Positions 1 to 7,843 of a DNA stretch of 64,000 nt are shown piece by piece. The DNA comes from Novosphingobium ovatum. GTDB lineage: Bacteria > Pseudomonadota > Alphaproteobacteria > Sphingomonadales > Sphingomonadaceae. Each line of letters starts with the position of its first letter. Within the stretch, counting starts at the first letter, position 1. The translations under genes were made by a program, and so were the position numbers. The DNA lies in assembly GCF_009909235.1 (NCBI RefSeq), contig NZ_JAAAPO010000004.1, forward strand, positions 310,001-374,000, in the 5' to 3' direction. The notes below the pieces were generated by a model. The model was not told where the DNA came from and made no database searches. It saw only the letters and a list, made by a program, of their open reading frames with translations.

Positions 1-636
1 CCCGGTCATGCGGGCATATTGCGCCTCGGCGGTGATGCGGCGCCCCTGTGCGGCGGCAAGGCCGGCCTCACCCTCAGCGCGGCGCGCGGTGGCGGCGGCA
101 AGGTCTGAGGCGGGGATTTCACCCGATTGAAAACGCAATTTGGCCTGCCGCTCGACTTCGGCAAGTTCGCTGGCCAATTGCAGATAGCGGGCTTCGATGC
201 GTCGGGCGGCCAAAACCTCGGCATGGGCCGCGACCGCGCCCACCATCACCCTTGAGCGCGCATCGGCCAGCGCCAGCGCGGCCATTGCTTGCCCGCCTCG
301 CGCCTGATCCACGGCAGCAGCAACGCGGCCCCCGGCATAAAGCGGCATCTCGGCCCCCGCACGCAAGGCCAGCGGTGTGACATTGCGCGCGGTAAAGCCG
401 AAGAAGCCGCCATTGTCGATACGGCCTGCGCCGATCTGCCCCTCGACACTTAGCATCGGGTTGCCCTGAGCCTTGGCGCCATCGAGCCTCGCTTGGGCCT
501 GCGCTTCCCCAGCCTGAGCCTCGGCAAGGACGGGGGCGTGAGCCAAGGCATCGGCGATGGTGGCGTTAACGTCTTGGCCCTGCGCCCACGCCGGGGCGGC
601 GGCCAGCAAGGGCAGAAGCATCATCAGACGGCGCAT
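1..636 (-). CDS. TolC-family outer-membrane efflux protein, partial (C-terminus beyond window)
   Basis: Reading leftward from ATG at 636, 212 codons run without a stop to the window edge, so the C-terminal part is missing. Residues 1-18 form a signal peptide (MRRLMMLLPLLAAAPAWA). The rest is the alanine-rich helical style of TolC-like outer-membrane factors, with the repeat-like sequence VTPLALRAGAEMPLYAGGR near residue 80 and a long helix-forming stretch after residue 110. TolC-like proteins form the outer-membrane duct of tripartite pumps. It is the last visible gene of the leftward operon headed by the SQR-like gene at 2161 and faces the RND pump encoded rightward from the same intergenic region, so it is probably that pump's exit duct (inference from context). 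Confidence 0.85.
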   Translation of the reverse strand, partial: MRRLMMLLPLLAAAPAWAQGQDVNATIADALAHAPVLAEAQAGEAQAQARLDGAKAQGNPMLSVEGQIGAGRIDNGGFFGFTARNVTPLALRAGAEMPLYAGGRVAAAVDQARGGQAMAALALADARSRVMVGAVAAHAEVLAARRIEARYLQLASELAEVERQAKLRFQSGEIPASDLAAATARRAEGEAGLAAAQGRRITAEAQYARMTG

Positions 637-647
637 CGCATCAGCCT

Positions 648-851
648 TTATTTGAACGTGCAGCCCGGTTTCACGCCCATGGCGCGGAACAGGATGGCGG
701 CAGGGCAAAAACCCGTAACGCTGGCCTGAAGCATGTTGGCTCCGGCAAACATGGTGAGGTAAATCCACGAGGGGTTAACAAAATGGGCGGCCAAGGCGCT
801 GCCCAGAACAACGGCTCCGGCAAAGCGCATCACGGCACTGTCAAGGCTCAT
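648..851 (-). CDS. DUF2892 (YgaP transmembrane-like) small membrane protein
   Basis: A 67-residue protein with two hydrophobic helices (about residues 6-24 and 27-50) and the G-x-C-P motif (VTGFCPAAILFRAMGVK) typical of DUF2892 proteins. The C-terminal transmembrane part of the E. coli rhodanese YgaP belongs to the same family. Its ATG overlaps the stop codon of the upstream SQR-like gene in an ATGA junction, so the two are translationally coupled. The family is frequently linked to rhodanese and sulfide genes, in line with the rhodanese across the divergent promoter. Exact biochemical role is unknown. Confidence 0.8.
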   Translation of the reverse strand: MSLDSAVMRFAGAVVLGSALAAHFVNPSWIYLTMFAGANMLQASVTGFCPAAILFRAMGVKPGCTFK

Positions 852-2161
852 CGCACATCCTCCTTGGTGGTTTCTTTCAACTTGTTGATGCCCAGCACTT
901 GCAGGGCCAGCTTTTCATAAAAGGGCTCGCTGACGCCCGAGCGGACCTTTTTCAGGAAGTATTTTTCAAAGCCGACTTTAGCGAGGTGAACCCATTTTCC
1001 ATGCGACGACCAATTGACATTGCGCGGCGGGATCTGGGGCTGGGCCACAAAGGCCACACCGCCATCGCCGAAATCGGCAAGGCATACCGCGTTCCAGCTC
1101 GGCACTTCATTGGGTTGGCGCCCATCAAGTTCGGCGGCGATGTTATGGGCAACGGCCGTCACCATGCTCTCGATCATGAAGCCGGTCTTGGGCACGCCCA
1201 CGGGCACCGGCGTTGGTCCCATGGGCGGGATCGCCACGCAAACGCCCAGCGAATAGACGTTCTTGAAGTTCGGATTACGCTGGTGCTTGTCAGCCAGAAT
1301 GAAACCGCGCGGATTGGTCAGGCCCTCAATGCCGTAAACTGCCTTGATGCCGCGAAAGGCGGGCAGCAGCATGGAAAAGCCGAAGGGCAGGTCGTGGGTC
1401 TTTTTGACCGCGCCATCTTCGCCCACTTCCTCGACATGGGCCATGCCATCGTCAAAGCGGGTGACGCGGGCGTTGGTCACCCATTTGATGTGCCGCTCAC
1501 GCAACTGGCTTTCCAGCAGGCCCTTGGTGTCGCCCACACCATCAAGGCCCAAGTGCCCGATATAGGGTTCGCTGGTGACGAAGGTCATCGGCACCTGGTC
1601 ACGGATCTTGCGGCGGCGCAATTCGGTGTCGAGGATCAGCGCGTATTCATAGGCAGGGCCAAAACAGGAGGCACCCTGCGCGGCGCCAACAACGATGGGG
1701 CGCGGGTTCTTGCAGAATTCATCGAAGGCATCGGCGGCGTGAGCAGCATGATCGGTCTTGCAGACGGAGACGGTATGCCCATCAGGCCCGAAACCGGGGA
1801 TCTCGTCAAAGGCCAGTTCCGGCCCGGTGGCGATCACCAGCCAGTCATAGCTCATGGATGAGCCATCGCGCAGTTCCACGCGGCTTTCTGTGGGGTGAAC
1901 CCGCGTGGCACCCACGCTGGTAAAGCCGATGCCCTTTTGGGCCATCACCGGGGCAAGGGGAACGCGAATCGCGTCTGGCTCACGCCAGCGCACCGCCACC
2001 CATGGGTTCGACGGCACAAACCAGTAATCCTCGCTGTCAGACACAACGGTGACTTCTGCGCGGCCTTTGGTGGCATCGCGGATTTCGTAGGCCGCGATTG
2101 TGCCGCCAAGGCCAGCGCCGAGGACAAGAATGCGGGGCAAGGTGTTTGCAGGCATTGACAT
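848..2161 (-). CDS. Sulfide:quinone oxidoreductase-like FAD-dependent oxidoreductase
   Basis: A 437-residue flavoprotein of the pyridine nucleotide-disulfide oxidoreductase fold. Residues 11-20 hold the dinucleotide-binding GAGLGG. Cysteines at about 134, 166 (GASCFGPAYEY) and 308 (GVCVAIPP) are candidate redox residues; the 32-residue spacing of the first two equals that of Cys128/Cys160 in the Acidithiobacillus enzyme. Such enzymes oxidise sulfide to persulfide or polysulfide and pass electrons to quinone at the membrane. The frame stays open to 2290, but ATG 2161 has a good GGGAGAG ribosome site and begins just before the FAD motif (ATG 2155 also possible). It heads a leftward operon with the DUF2892 and TolC-like genes, behind the operator at 2242-2265. 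A flavocytochrome-c-like role is the alternative. Confidence 0.8.
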   Translation of the reverse strand: MSMPANTLPRILVLGAGLGGTIAAYEIRDATKGRAEVTVVSDSEDYWFVPSNPWVAVRWREPDAIRVPLAPVMAQKGIGFTSVGATRVHPTESRVELRDGSSMSYDWLVIATGPELAFDEIPGFGPDGHTVSVCKTDHAAHAADAFDEFCKNPRPIVVGAAQGASCFGPAYEYALILDTELRRRKIRDQVPMTFVTSEPYIGHLGLDGVGDTKGLLESQLRERHIKWVTNARVTRFDDGMAHVEEVGEDGAVKKTHDLPFGFSMLLPAFRGIKAVYGIEGLTNPRGFILADKHQRNPNFKNVYSLGVCVAIPPMGPTPVPVGVPKTGFMIESMVTAVAHNIAAELDGRQPNEVPSWNAVCLADFGDGGVAFVAQPQIPPRNVNWSSHGKWVHLAKVGFEKYFLKKVRSGVSEPFYEKLALQVLGINKLKETTKEDVR

Positions 2162-2241
2162 GGAACTGCTCTCCCAAACTGTGCGGCCCCCTTGGTCGGG
2201 TGATAATGGGGGACTCGATAGCCGCTTCAATCTTGCTTGAC

Positions 2242-2265
2242 TAATATTACTATCAAACAATATAA
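2242..2265. promoter_or_regulatory. Candidate BigR/SqrR-type operator, divergent SQR / rhodanese-RND promoter
   Basis: An AT-rich imperfect inverted repeat (AATATTA..., core spacer, ...AATATA) in the 154-bp gap between the divergent genes. It aligns without gaps to 19291-19314, the site upstream of the persulfide dioxygenase, at 20 of 24 positions. It is nested inside a perfect 7-bp inverted repeat, CTTGCTT at 2232-2238 and AAGCAAG at 2264-2270. BigR/YgaV/SqrR ArsR-family repressors bind AT-rich palindromes of this type, and such a regulator gene ends the rightward operon at 6905. Binding is inferred. Confidence 0.65.
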
Positions 2266-2315
2266 GCAAGTCATGTTTTTCCAGCGCCATCGCGCGCTAC
2301 GGGTTTGGAGTCGGG

Positions 2316-2657
2316 ATGATGGTCTTTGGTTTTGGAAAATCGGCGAAACATCGGGAGATCAGCGCTTCGGAACTGGCCGCGATGGTGCAGGCGAATCAGG
2401 CCCTCGTCATCGATGTGCGTGAAGTGGACGAGTTTGCGGGAGGTCATATTCCCGGCTCGATCAACATGCCCTTGTCCACCTTCCAGCCCAGCAGGCTGCC
2501 CGACCCCGATGGCAAGCAACTGGTGCTGACCTGCCTTGGTGGCAAGCGGTCTGGCATGGCGCTCGATAAATGCGCGGCGGCTCAAGCCAGCGTGGATACG
2601 CATCTGGCGGGCGGCTTTGGTGCCTGGGCAAAAGCTGGTTTGCCGGTTGAACGCTAA
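2316..2657 (+). CDS. Single-domain rhodanese-like sulfurtransferase
   Basis: A 113-residue single rhodanese domain. IDVREVDEFAGGHIPGSINMP (residues 32-52) is the signature rhodanese segment. The active-site loop CLGGKRSG starts at Cys73, which would carry the persulfide. No transmembrane segment is seen, so the protein should be cytoplasmic. Rhodaneses move sulfane sulfur from persulfides to acceptors such as cyanide, sulfite or protein thiols. It is the first gene rightward of the operator at 2242 and comes before the adaptor and RND pump, so sulfur handling is tied to export in one transcription unit. Start: ATG 2316 with GGAG upstream; 2319 is an equally possible adjacent ATG. Confidence 0.92.
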   Translation: MMVFGFGKSAKHREISASELAAMVQANQALVIDVREVDEFAGGHIPGSINMPLSTFQPSRLPDPDGKQLVLTCLGGKRSGMALDKCAAAQASVDTHLAGGFGAWAKAGLPVER

Positions 2658-2691
2658 GGGCAAAGGCAAAAGGGCGGGACGGGAGATGACG

Positions 2692-3714
2692 ATGCGTAAA
2701 GCTATGCAGGCCAAGGCTTGGTTGATCGCGATCATGGCGGCATCGCTGCAGGGATGCGGGCAGGATAAGCCTGCGCCAGAGGCGGCGCCCACCGCCACCG
2801 GGCCGCGCCTCACCATTGCCGCCAGCGAAACGCCCGATTGGCAAAGTGTTTCTGCGCAAGTGACCACGCAGGATCAAGCGCAGGTGCTGGCGCGCATTCC
2901 GGGTTTGCTCTCCACGCTATCCGTGCGTGCGGGCGATATGGTGCGCAAAGGGCAGGTGATCGGGCGCATCACCGACAGTCAGCTTGCCTATCAATCCGCC
3001 GCCTATGGCGCGCAGGCCGCCGCCGCGCAGGCGCAGGCGATGCAGGCGCGGGCCGAACTGGATCGCGTGAAGTTCCTCGCCGCCAATGGCGTCTATGCCA
3101 AGGCGCGGTTGGAGCAGGCCGAAGCGGGCGCCAGCGCCGCCAGCGCCCAGACCCAGGCCGCTCGTGCCCAGCAGGCCAGCGTGCGCGCGATGGCGGGCCA
3201 GGGCGCGGTGGTGGCGCCCGCCGATGGCCGGGTGCTGCGCGCCGATGTGCCCGCCGGATCGCCGGTGGCGCCGGGGATGGTGGTGGCGGTGATCACCTCT
3301 GGCCCGATGGTGCTGCGGCTTGATCTGCCCGAAGCGTTGGCGGCCAAAATTCGCCCCGGCGCGCGGGTCCGCGTGGATGGTATGGCGGGCGAGGGTGGCG
3401 TGACCCGCATATATCCAGCTGTGACAGCGGGTCAGGTGAGCGCCGATGTCGCGATGGCGGGGCTGGATGCCAGCCTGATCGGGCGCCGCTTGGGCGCGCA
3501 GTTGGCGGTGGGAACCCATCGGGGGATCATCGTGCCGCGCGCCTTTATTCTCACGCGCTATGGGCTGGATTATGCGCTGATGGCGGGCAAATCCGGCGCC
3601 GTCACGCAGGTGCCGGTGCAGACAGCGCCTGCCGATGATGGCCGGGTCGAAATCCTGTCTGGCGTGGCCGCTGGCGATGTGCTGGTGGGCGCCGGAACGG
3701 GGGCGGGGCGATGA
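2692..3714 (+). CDS. RND efflux periplasmic adaptor subunit (HlyD/MFP family lipoprotein)
   Basis: A 340-residue membrane-fusion protein. Residues 1-21 form a lipoprotein signal ending in the lipobox LQGC, so the mature protein would be lipid-anchored in the periplasm. A lipoyl-like half (QVLARIPGLLSTLSVRAGD, then KGQVIGRI) flanks an alanine/glutamine-rich coiled coil (about residues 110-170). The second lipoyl half (GAVVAPADGRVLRADVPAG) and a beta-barrel region follow. The family bridges an inner-membrane RND pump and a TolC duct. The chosen ATG 2692 lies 6 bases after GGGAG; ATG 2686 is too close to that site. The frame upstream to 2536 overlaps the rhodanese gene and is not coding. The stop overlaps the pump start (ATGA). 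Confidence 0.9.
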   Translation: MRKAMQAKAWLIAIMAASLQGCGQDKPAPEAAPTATGPRLTIAASETPDWQSVSAQVTTQDQAQVLARIPGLLSTLSVRAGDMVRKGQVIGRITDSQLAYQSAAYGAQAAAAQAQAMQARAELDRVKFLAANGVYAKARLEQAEAGASAASAQTQAARAQQASVRAMAGQGAVVAPADGRVLRADVPAGSPVAPGMVVAVITSGPMVLRLDLPEALAAKIRPGARVRVDGMAGEGGVTRIYPAVTAGQVSADVAMAGLDASLIGRRLGAQLAVGTHRGIIVPRAFILTRYGLDYALMAGKSGAVTQVPVQTAPADDGRVEILSGVAAGDVLVGAGTGAGR

Positions 3715-6700
3715 AGCTGGGCCTTTCGGGTCGCATCACGCAGGCCACCATCGCCTCGCCCCTGACCCCGCTGTTTCTGTTGGCGGCGATCCTTGTGGGC
3801 CTGATCGCCACGATCACCATCCCGCGTGAGGAAGAGCCGCAGATCAAGGTGCCGATGGTGGACATCCGCGTGGCTGCGCCGGGGCTATCGGCGGGGGATG
3901 CGGTCGAACTGGCGGGCAAGCCGCTGGAACAGATCATCAAGAGTATCGACGGCGTCGAGCATGTCTACACGCAGGCGCAGGATCATGGCGTGATGGTCAC
4001 GGCCCGCTTCAACGTGGGGCAAGACCCGGAGGCCGCCGCCACGCGCGTGGACGAAAAGATCAAGGCCAATATCGACAAGATCCCCACCGGTATCCAGCCG
4101 CCCCAGATCACCGTGCGCGGCATTTCCGATGTGCCGATCGTGGTGCTGACTCTCACCCCCACAGGCGCCGGTTGGGACGAGCGCAGCCTTTACACGCTGG
4201 CTACCAAGCTGCGCGGCGAGGTGGCCAAGGTGGACGATGTGGGCCTGACCTTCATCACCGGCGGCCAGCGTGAGGCGATCCGGGTGATCCCCGATCCGGT
4301 GCGATTGGCGGCGGCGCGGGTGCCGCTCTCCAGCCTGATGGAGGCGATCCGCCAAGGTGGGCGCAGCTTCCCCGCTGGCACGGTTCGCGAGGATGGCAGC
4401 GCGATGGCGATCACCGCAGGCGCGCCCTTGGCCAGCGCGGATGATGTGCGCCGCCTGACCCTGCGCGCGGCGGGCGGGGCGCCGGTGCTGCTGGGTGATG
4501 TGGCGCGGGTGGAAACCGGCGCGGCGCAGGATCAGGCGCACAGCTGGCGCTGGGCGCGCGATGGGGGCGCATGGCAAATGGCGCCCGCCGTTTCCATCGC
4601 GATCGCCAAGCGCAATGGCGCCAATGCGGTGAATGTGGCGCAAGGCGTGGTGGCGCGGGTCGAGGCGCTGAAGGGCAACCTGATCCCGGCCAGCGTGGCG
4701 GTCAATGTCACCCGCAATTATGGTGAGAGCGCGAATGAGAAAGCCAACGAACTGATCTTCCACCTCGCTTTGGCCACGGTTTCCATCGTGATCCTGATCG
4801 GCTTTGCCATTGGCTGGCGCGAGGCGGGGGTGACGGCGATTGTCATTCCCACCACCATCATGCTCACCATGTTTGCATCGCGCATCATGGGCTTTTCGAT
4901 CAACCGCGTGTCGCTGTTTGCGCTGATTTTCTCCATCGGCATTCTGGTGGATGACGCCATCGTGATGATCGAGAACATCGCCCGGCATTGGGGGATGCAT
5001 GATGGGCGCAGCCGCCAACAGGCCGCCATCGAGGCGGTGGCCGAAGTGGGCAACCCCACGATCATCGCCACGCTGACGGTGGTGGCCGCGCTCTTGCCGA
5101 TGCTGTTCGTGTCGGGCCTGATGGGGCCGTATATGGCGCCGATCCCGATCAACGCCAGCGCGGCGATGGTGTTCAGCTTTTTCGTGGCGGTGGTGATTGC
5201 GCCATGGCTGATGATCCGCTTTGCGCGCGGGGCCTTGGCGCATGGTAGCCACGAGGATGGCGGCAAGCTGGGCGGGATCTATGCCCGCTATGCCGGGCGG
5301 GTGATCGCCACGCGCGCCAGTGCCAAGCGCTTCCTGTGGGGCGTGGGGTTGGCCACAGTGGTCGCCTGTTCGATGTTCTATTTCAAGGCGGTCACCGTCA
5401 AGCTCCTGCCCTTTGACAACAAGAGCGAGGTGCAGATGGTGATCGACATGCCCGAGGGCACCGCGCTGGAGCAGACCGCGCGCGTGGCCGAGCAAGCCGC
5501 CGCCATCGCCCGCCAGATCCCCGAAGTGACCGCGATGGAGGCCTATGCGGGCACAGCGGCACCTTTCAACTTCAACGGCCTTGTGCGCCACTATTTCCTG
5601 CGCGCGCAGCCGGAGATGGGGGATGTGATGGTTGCCCTCTTGCCCAAGGGCGAGCGCAGCCGGGCCAGCCACGCCATTGCGGTTGATCTGCGCGAAAGGC
5701 TGCGTGCCTTGGCTCTGCCGGTGGGGGCCAGCATCAAGGTGGTGGAAACCCCGCCCGGGCCGCCGGTGCTGGCCACGCTGTTGGCCGAGGTTTATGGCCC
5801 GGATGAGGCGACGCGCCAGAAAACCGCGCTGGTGCTGGAGCAGATTTTCAAGTCGGTGCCCTTCATTGTCGATACCGATACGTCCTTTGGCACGGCTCGC
5901 CCCACGCTGCGCCTTGTGCCGGATCGCGCCAAGCTCGATCACTATGGCATCGCGCAAGGGCAGGTGATGGACAGCATGGGCGCGCTGATGGGGCAGCAGA
6001 CGCTGGCCTATGTACCGCGAGGGGCTGACCGCGATCCGCTGCCTGTGGAGATTGGCCTCGATCAGGCACAACGCCAGTATAGCGGGGCGCTGGCCGCGAC
6101 GCCGGTTGCCGCGACTCCTTCGGGCCAGTTGCTCAGCCTTGGCGAACTGGTCGATGTCCGGCGCGAGATGGGCGGGCAGGCGATTTTCCGCCGCGATGGG
6201 CGCGGGGCAACCATGGTGATGGCCGATATGGCGGGCCGCTATGAAGCGCCGATCTATGGGCTGCTGGCGGTGGACAAGGCGGTGGAGGCCTATGACTGGG
6301 CGGGCCATGGGCTGACCAAGCCGCGCATCCTGATGCATGGCCAGCCCGATGACGAGAGCACGCCAGCGATCCTGTGGGATGGCGAATGGGAGATTACCTG
6401 GGTCACCTTCCGCGACATGGGCGGGGCGTTCATGGTGGCGCTGCTGGCGATCTATGTGCTGGTGGTGGGGCAGTTTGGCAGTTTCAAACTGCCGTTGGTG
6501 ATCCTCACTCCCGTGCCGCTCACGCTGATCGGGATTGTGGCAGGGCATATGCTGTTTGGCGCGCCCTTTACCGCCACCAGCATGATCGGCTTCATCGCGC
6601 TGGCGGGCATCATCGTGCGCAATTCGATCCTGCTGGTGGATTTCATCCGCCACAGCGCCACGCCCGGAAAGCCTTTGCGGCAGGTGTTGATCGAGGCGGG

Positions 6701-6908
6701 GCGCATCCGCGTCAAACCGATCGCGCTGACCGCCGCCGCCGCGATGATCGGGGCCAGCGTGATCCTGACCGATCCAATCTTTCAGGGGCTGGCCATCTCG
6801 CTGCTGTTCGGTCTGGCCTCGTCCACCCTGCTCACCCTGCTGGTGATCCCGGCAATCTATGTAGTCTTGCGCGATGATGGGATTGCCCTATCTGAGGAGG
6901 CACGATGA
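3711..6908 (+). CDS. RND efflux transporter permease (AcrB/MexB superfamily)
   Basis: 1065 residues, the full length of RND pumps. The N-terminal helix leads into PREEEPQIKVPMVDI, a segment typical of the family. Two sets of transmembrane helices are separated by large periplasmic loops. GILVDDAIVMIENIARH in the first half corresponds to the paired aspartates of the AcrB proton relay. The second half has the typical FIALAGIIVRNSILLVDFI helix. It is a proton-driven inner-membrane pump. Its substrate cannot be read from sequence, but it sits between a rhodanese and an ArsR-type sulfur regulator, opposite an SQR-like gene and a TolC-like gene, which suggests a sulfur compound or a toxicant linked to it. 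Both ends overlap neighbours by 4 bases (ATGA). Confidence 0.93.
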   Translation: MKLGLSGRITQATIASPLTPLFLLAAILVGLIATITIPREEEPQIKVPMVDIRVAAPGLSAGDAVELAGKPLEQIIKSIDGVEHVYTQAQDHGVMVTARFNVGQDPEAAATRVDEKIKANIDKIPTGIQPPQITVRGISDVPIVVLTLTPTGAGWDERSLYTLATKLRGEVAKVDDVGLTFITGGQREAIRVIPDPVRLAAARVPLSSLMEAIRQGGRSFPAGTVREDGSAMAITAGAPLASADDVRRLTLRAAGGAPVLLGDVARVETGAAQDQAHSWRWARDGGAWQMAPAVSIAIAKRNGANAVNVAQGVVARVEALKGNLIPASVAVNVTRNYGESANEKANELIFHLALATVSIVILIGFAIGWREAGVTAIVIPTTIMLTMFASRIMGFSINRVSLFALIFSIGILVDDAIVMIENIARHWGMHDGRSRQQAAIEAVAEVGNPTIIATLTVVAALLPMLFVSGLMGPYMAPIPINASAAMVFSFFVAVVIAPWLMIRFARGALAHGSHEDGGKLGGIYARYAGRVIATRASAKRFLWGVGLATVVACSMFYFKAVTVKLLPFDNKSEVQMVIDMPEGTALEQTARVAEQAAAIARQIPEVTAMEAYAGTAAPFNFNGLVRHYFLRAQPEMGDVMVALLPKGERSRASHAIAVDLRERLRALALPVGASIKVVETPPGPPVLATLLAEVYGPDEATRQKTALVLEQIFKSVPFIVDTDTSFGTARPTLRLVPDRAKLDHYGIAQGQVMDSMGALMGQQTLAYVPRGADRDPLPVEIGLDQAQRQYSGALAATPVAATPSGQLLSLGELVDVRREMGGQAIFRRDGRGATMVMADMAGRYEAPIYGLLAVDKAVEAYDWAGHGLTKPRILMHGQPDDESTPAILWDGEWEITWVTFRDMGGAFMVALLAIYVLVVGQFGSFKLPLVILTPVPLTLIGIVAGHMLFGAPFTATSMIGFIALAGIIVRNSILLVDFIRHSATPGKPLRQVLIEAGRIRVKPIALTAAAAMIGASVILTDPIFQGLAISLLFGLASSTLLTLLVIPAIYVVLRDDGIALSEEAR

Positions 6909-7234
6909 AACCCACCGATCTTTCCGAGTTGAAAGCCAATGCCAGCCATATGGCCGCACGCCTGAAGGTGATGAGCCATCCTGAGCGCTTGCTGATGCTG
7001 TGCCGGATGGATGAGGGCGAGGTGAGCGTGAATGAACTGGTGGCGATGACGGGCCTGTCGCAATCGGGCGTGTCGCAGCATCTGGCGCTGTTGCGGGCCG
7101 AGGGTGTGGTGAATGTGCGGATCGATGCGCAATTGCGCTGGTATAGCCTGAAAGACCCCATCGTTTCGGGCGTTATCCACGCCATGTGCGCCCTATGCGA
7201 TGCCGGGGCCCTTGGATTCTGCGACACGCGCTGA
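6905..7234 (+). CDS. ArsR-family winged-helix repressor, BigR/SqrR-like
   Basis: A 109-residue ArsR/SmtB protein. LKVMSHPERLLMLCRM carries Cys33 in the helix where BigR and SqrR have their first redox cysteine. The recognition helix is TGLSQSGVSQHLALLR (residues 50-64). The C-terminal helix has Cys95, Cys98 and Cys106. In BigR/SqrR/YgaV, persulfides link an early and a late cysteine through a polysulfide bridge, releasing DNA; Cys33 with Cys95 or Cys98 could serve here. No metal-binding ELCVCDL motif is seen. It is translationally coupled to the pump gene. Likely targets are the sites at 2242-2265 and 19291-19314. The last 42 bases overlap the convergent response regulator. Confidence 0.87.
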   Translation: MKPTDLSELKANASHMAARLKVMSHPERLLMLCRMDEGEVSVNELVAMTGLSQSGVSQHLALLRAEGVVNVRIDAQLRWYSLKDPIVSGVIHAMCALCDAGALGFCDTR

Positions 7235-7843
7235 TTGTACAATCAACGCCAGTTCGGTGCGATTGCTGACCCCCAATCGGTCATAGATGCGGTGGAGATA
7301 GACCTTCACCGCCCCTTCCGACAGGTCGAGCCGTTCGCCAATTTCGCGGTTGCGCAAGCCCTGGGCCGCGCATTCGGCAATGCGCCTGTCGCGTTCGGAC
7401 AGCGTGTCGAGTGGATGGCTGCGCGCCGGTTCGCAAGCTAGTGCCAGCGCGCGTTCCATCAGAGGCATGGCGATCGCCCGCTCGCCCGTCAGCGCCGTGG
7501 CAATGGCCTGATCCAGCACGGCAATATCGGTGTCCTTGAACACGATGCCGTTGACCCCAAGCCGGATCGCGGCCAGCAGGCTGGCATCATCCACCTCTGC
7601 GGCCAGCATGACCACGGGGCGCTGGTCGCCGGCCCCGCGCATCGCTTCCAGCACGGCCAGCCCGCCGCCGCCCGGCATGCGCAAGTCCAGCACCACGACA
7701 TCAGGATTATGCGCGTCCACCGCCGCAATGGTCGCCTGCCCGTCGCCCACAGAGGCAACGATCGTGTGCCCGCGCGCGCTCAACACCTGTTCCAGCCCGG
7801 CGCGTAAAAAGGCGTGATCGTCGGCAATCAGGATGTTGGTCAC
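7193..7843 (-). CDS. NarL/FixJ-family response regulator
   Basis: 216 residues: a receiver domain (about 1-120) with the acidic pair in IADDH, the phosphoacceptor Asp in VVVLDLRMPGG and the conserved Lys in IVFKDTD, then a LuxR-type helix-turn-helix (about 145-205; LSERDRRIAECAAQGLRNREIGERL). It is a DNA-binding output for the partner kinase, with which it overlaps in an ATGA junction. The targets are unknown. The adjacent TonB-dependent receptor and cytochrome bd operon are candidates. The 3' end overlaps the convergent ArsR gene by 42 bases. Confidence 0.92.
   Translation of the reverse strand: MTNILIADDHAFLRAGLEQVLSARGHTIVASVGDGQATIAAVDAHNPDVVVLDLRMPGGGGLAVLEAMRGAGDQRPVVMLAAEVDDASLLAAIRLGVNGIVFKDTDIAVLDQAIATALTGERAIAMPLMERALALACEPARSHPLDTLSERDRRIAECAAQGLRNREIGERLDLSEGAVKVYLHRIYDRLGVSNRTELALIVQSARVAESKGPGIA

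Noticed and set aside
899-1861. A 320-codon open frame on the plus strand
   Set aside because: It is the antisense of the SQR-like gene, whose family motifs, ribosome site and operon overlaps are clear. The antisense translation has no domain and a histidine-rich composition typical of shadows.
3885-6653. A 922-codon minus-strand open frame
   Set aside because: It mirrors the RND permease in high-GC DNA. The permease has the full set of family motifs; the shadow is rich in His, Arg and Gln and has no domain.
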